This document shows positions 60,101 to 64,000 of a stretch of DNA of 64,000 bases, one piece after another. The translations under genes were made by a program, and so were the position numbers. The DNA lies in contig NC_060236.1 of NCBI RefSeq assembly GCF_021155775.2, positions 27,604,238 through 27,668,237 of the forward strand, written 5' to 3'. Every line of letters begins with the position of its first letter. Position 1 is the stretch's first letter. Below the pieces are notes generated by a model. That model had not been told where the DNA came from and did no database searches. It saw only the letters and a program-made list of their open reading frames with translations. Origin of the DNA: Neodiprion pinetum. Lineage: Eukaryota > Arthropoda > Insecta > Hymenoptera > Diprionidae.

Positions 60101-63100
60101 ATCAACGTAGTAAGTTAACTGGAAACTTTTAACAAGACGCGAATATTTCTTTGTTTTGCTCCGGGAACTTGTTAGATTTCACAATTTTGCATGTTTCTTG
60201 GAAAGTTCTTGGAAAATTCCTTTGAGTCTCGACGAAAACTTTAAGGAAATTAAAAGAAATAAATCTATTACAGTTTAGAAATGCTGGACAAGATTGAACC
60301 GCCCCAAATACCTGATGGCTATGGAATCAGCATTGCTTACGCTTGTTTGTTGGACATCATTCGGTCTGTGGCACTAGCTATCGAGGGTCCCCGTGAGGAA
60401 GGGAGAGAACAGAACCGCTATAAACCAACAGAAATTGAGCGCAAGTTGCACACTCAATTAATTATCTCGAGTTGGTGTGGTTTACTCGCAGCTCTCAGTC
60501 CATTGGTCGATGCCAGGTAACTGCATCTAAATTTGGTGAACGAAATGTTTAAAAGTTATTGAGGAATGAAGACGTCACATGTAAAGTGAAAAATTTTTGT
60601 CAGCAGTACCGACGAGTCAGCCTCTGAAAATGTCCTTAAAGCCATACAGACTTTTGCCTCGCTCTGTGGCTCCCTTGATCTACAGACACCGAGGGATGCT
60701 TTCATTACGGCAATTTGCAAGGCCTCTTTACCACCCCATTATGCCTTGACTGTATTATACAGCGCTCCACAAGGAATACCGAGTGCCAGACCTCAGGATC
60801 CTGTACAATATAATCCGGCTAATATCAGCGAACCTGACTACAGGCAGCAAGTCGTAGCTGTTGGTACTCCGTTGCCGACTGCGTCGCTACCGATTGGTAA
60901 GTTGGCAACTTCGTTTACTCTGATATTGCAATGAAACTTTGATAGTTTTTCTCACATCACATTGACTAATGTCGGAAAACAAATATTGTAACAGAGTTTC
61001 GAACAATGCATTACTTAAATGGAGCTAAAAACAGCTCAAATGTAACAGATTTTTTTCGATGATTTGGCGACCAAACAATTTAGCTTTTGTTGTATGATAA
61101 TTTTTATTGTTTACAGGGGCTCAGCAAGGACCAGTTATGCTGACGGCAAAAAATCTGCAGTGTATGCGGGCGCTACTGTCACTTGCTCACTGTCACGGCA
61201 GCATCCTGGGCAGTGCCTGGCATCTTGTGTTAACAACTTTGCAGCACCTTGTTTGGATCTTGGGTCTTAAGCCATCCACAGGAGGGTCTTTGAAGGCTGG
61301 TAGAACTACCGCTGATTCAAACGCAGTTATAACTACTGCTGTGATGGCGGATTTGCCTGTTCTTAGCGCTATGCTTAGTAGGCTTTTTGAGAGCAGTCAG
61401 TATCTTGATGACGTTGCGTTACATCACTTAATCGATGCTTTATGCAAATTGAGCCACGAGGCTATGGAGCTGGCTTATTCTAATAGGGTAAGACTGAAAA
61501 AGCCTATGTTAATTAATTATTTCATTCGTTCTACAATGCCAAATTTGAAAATGATTCTTGGAAATTCTGGGTGTTACGATTTAAAAATCATTCTGAATGG
61601 CAACGACGATTATTCGTTGGCTTTGTTCAATTTCATGTGAACTAATCACTAATCTTAGCTGTTAGTTTTCAACATTCATTTTTCTACTTCGTTTCATCAA
61701 CTAAAACAACTGATTTTTTCCTTGCACGTTGATATAGGCAAGAAATGAACTGATTTCTGTTTCAGGAACCGTCATTGTTCGCTGTAGCAAAACTGCTAGA
61801 AACTGGGCTTGTCAATTTACCACGTGTAGAGGTTCTTTGGAGGCCATTGACCAACCATCTTTTGGAAGTGTGTCAACATCCACACATTAGAATGCGAGAA
61901 TGGGGAGTCGAGGCAATAACGTACCTCGTCAAAGCTGCCCTTCAACATAAATACCCCCAGCCACTCCGGGATAATCAGGTATCAATCGGTATCAATCAAC
62001 AGCTTACCTCCAAACTAAAAATAACATATCTAGAAGCTTTTTGATGTTTATGCTGCTCAGCCTTGCCATTTATATGCTTTTTATAAATACGTGCGTTTTC
62101 GTCCATTTGTAGAAATTACAAACTCTGTTACTGGGACCATTGTCCGAGTTGTCATCGGTGCGTCACGGAGATGTGAGGCAGCGCCAGTTGGAATGTGTTC
62201 TACAAGTTTTACACGGAGCTGGAGAAACTTTGTCCCATGGATGGCCCTTAGTTCTTGGTATTATAGGAGCTGTTTCCAATCATCATGGGTAAATTTGACT
62301 ATTTAAAAACTGCACACAGTACTTCTGTACATGTATTTTAAAGTAGTATTGCATTATGACAGGCTTATAAATATCAAGTTGCAATTACTTTTTTATTCTC
62401 TGATTACCAGGGAAGCTCTGGTTCGCATAGCTTTTCAATGCCTACAATTGGTGGTGACGGATTTTTTACCTGTAATGCCATGGAGATGCCTTCCGCTGTG
62501 CGTCGATACTGCTGCTAAATTTGGTTCGCAAACTCAGGAACTGAACATTTCCCTCACTGCAGTGGGACTCATGGTAAATCGAAAATAAAAATATAAATAA
62601 AACGCTTTTCTTTGGTTTGGGGATATTTATTCACCTATTGCGCTATAATAAATGGTCTATCTCTGCTTTTATAAATTAATTCCGTCTGTTATAGTGGAAC
62701 ATCAGCGATTACTTCTACCAAAATCAAGAAAAATTGTGCAGCTCTTTACAAGGCGATGCTACTTCCGTCTTTCCCGATTTTCCTGGTACCACAAATATGC
62801 CACCGTTTGACAAACTATGGATGTGTCTCTACGCGAGACTAGGTAAGATTTGTCATTTTTAAGCGCTATTCAAGAAAATTACTCCTTGTTCCACATGTTT
62901 AACTTCCTTCATTCTTTATTAGATTCTGCTTTCCGGTTTATTTTGTAATAAAATGCTAAATGGTATTCATACATAGAAAATTGTTATTTTCTAGGAGATT
63001 TGTGCGTGGATTCAAGGCCTGCAGTTCGAAAATCTGCAAGCCAAACATTATTTTCAACAATATCTGCGCACGGAGGATTGCTTCATCAACCAACCTGGCA

Positions 63101-64000
63101 AGCGGTGCTTTGGCAGGTGTTGTTCCCTTTGCTGGATAAAGTTAGAAGTTTATCCAGTTCTGCAAGTAGTGAAAAGGTCGATACCAGTGGAAATATTCTT
63201 ATCCATCACAGCCGTAATACTGCTCAAAAGCAGTGGGCTGAAACCCAGGTCAGTTTACATAAAATATCGTGTACCACTCAGATTTTCCGCTCCAAAAATG
63301 TTCTAGTATTTGAGATAAAATTAAAATTGAACTGAAAACTGAAAATAAATGAAACTCATTTGAAACGAAAAACTCGAATCTGAACTTTTGCAGGTTTTAA
63401 CACTGAGCGGAGTGGCTCGAGTCTTCAACACAAAAAGGCAGCTGTTACAATTATTGGGAGACTTTCCGCGGGCGTGGTCTCTGCTCTTAGAATTCATTGA
63501 AAACTCTGCATTGAGTAAAAATAACGAAGTGAGTATGGGTCTGAAAATATTGTGAGGTTTCTTTTGATCAAATACAAATATGTACTAAGTAAAAATTAAT
63601 TCTACAAACTTACATTTAATTCAATGTTCAGGTCTCACTGGCAGCTCTAAAGTCTTTCCAAGAAATACTTTATCTTCAAAAAGGTGGAGATAGTGAGGAA
63701 GCTGGTCGATCTAGTGATTCGGAAGCATTGTGGTTGGTTGCATGGCGAGTTTGGCTTAGCATCGGTATGGAAAGTACGACACCACCGAGAGAAGGAGACA
63801 CTGAACCCTACGTACCTTCGCAAGCCTTTTTGACGGCATTGGTTCATATTTTTCCAGCAGTATTTCAGCACATTAGAAATAAGTTAGTAGCATTTCTTTG
63901 CTTCTTTTCCTATTCATTTGTCCCGTAATCAATATCGATGACTGATGATCTATTTTATGCTCCAGGTTTACGGGTACGGACCTTCAAAAATTATGTATTG
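57112..64000 (+). CDS. MON2: MON2 homolog, Golgi/endosome trafficking regulator (5' 19 exons, runs off right edge)
   Basis: MON2 is a large HEAT-repeat protein related to Sec7/BIG Arf-GEFs that works with the flippase ATP9A/DOPEY and in endosome-to-Golgi transport. Nineteen exons join with matching phase: 57112-57234, 57636-57767, 58159-58341, 58609-58845, 58939-59064, 59267-59464, 59610-59862, 59956-60109, 60274-60516, 60604-60896, 61117-61487, 61766-61978, 62113-62288, 62411-62573, 62695-62842, 62995-63248, 63394-63528, 63632-63882 and 63966 onward. They encode about 1229 residues of the usual 1700. Diagnostic stretches are SLQSDLKVLSSETKKKYPQI, LLLTSNTVVHGETLAR, VLCFRLHFTKDSTTIN (DCB), LLESVLTNFSSVFFKHPEFS (HUS region), and VLWQVLFPLLDKVRSLS. 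The first two codons are both ATG; I took the first. All splice sites are GT-AG and the frame is intact. Confidence 0.97.

Overview
This window is nuclear DNA from an insect. It is AT-rich, its introns are mostly 60-400 bp, its CpG is not strongly depleted, and the conserved proteins read as arthropod versions of metazoan housekeeping genes. A hymenopteran, perhaps sawfly-like, is my best guess, but that is inference and not shown by any single base.

Layout from left to right. 1-366 holds the first coding exon of an UNC93-like membrane protein on the minus strand, which runs off the left edge. 367-5197 is mostly non-coding, with one unresolved patch at 1.9-2.7 kb and the 3' UTR of the next gene. 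5198-23923 (minus) is a complete HUWE1 giant HECT ubiquitin ligase gene. 23924-27990 is its leader, promoter region and simple repeats. 27999-29640 is a compound tandem repeat array (293-bp unit). 30134-30794 (minus) is the main exon of an AIMP2-like multisynthetase scaffold. 31126-33609 (minus) is a complete seven-exon FARSA (phenylalanyl-tRNA synthetase alpha). 34829-41219 (minus) is a CCDC88 (Girdin/Daple) gene. 43065-50817 (plus) is TAF3, a TFIID subunit with histone fold and PHD finger. 53901-55268 (minus) is an intronless CNOT11. 55271-56014 (plus) has an unrecognised possible gene. 56324-56774 is a PIF/Harbinger-like MITE. 57112 to the right edge (plus) is the first 19 coding exons of MON2.

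The genes are unrelated housekeeping functions (ubiquitin ligation, tRNA charging, cytoskeletal signalling, transcription, mRNA deadenylation, Golgi/endosome traffic). The only functional neighbourhood is FARSA next to the AIMP2-like exon, both tied to aminoacyl-tRNA synthetases.

The most exciting signal is at the end of TAF3. After the PHD finger and a lysine-rich tail a single TAG stop is followed, in the same frame, by 86 further sense codons of lysine/glycine/threonine-rich sequence. A perfect 10-bp GC-rich hairpin starts 8 nt after the TAG. This is the geometry of programmed stop-codon readthrough and would give TAF3 a second, longer isoform. Other items worth following are the recombination history readable in the tandem array, the MITE just upstream of MON2, the incomplete AIMP2-like gene whose splice phase matches the end of FARSA, and the conserved C-terminal PDZ-ligand of the CCDC88 protein.
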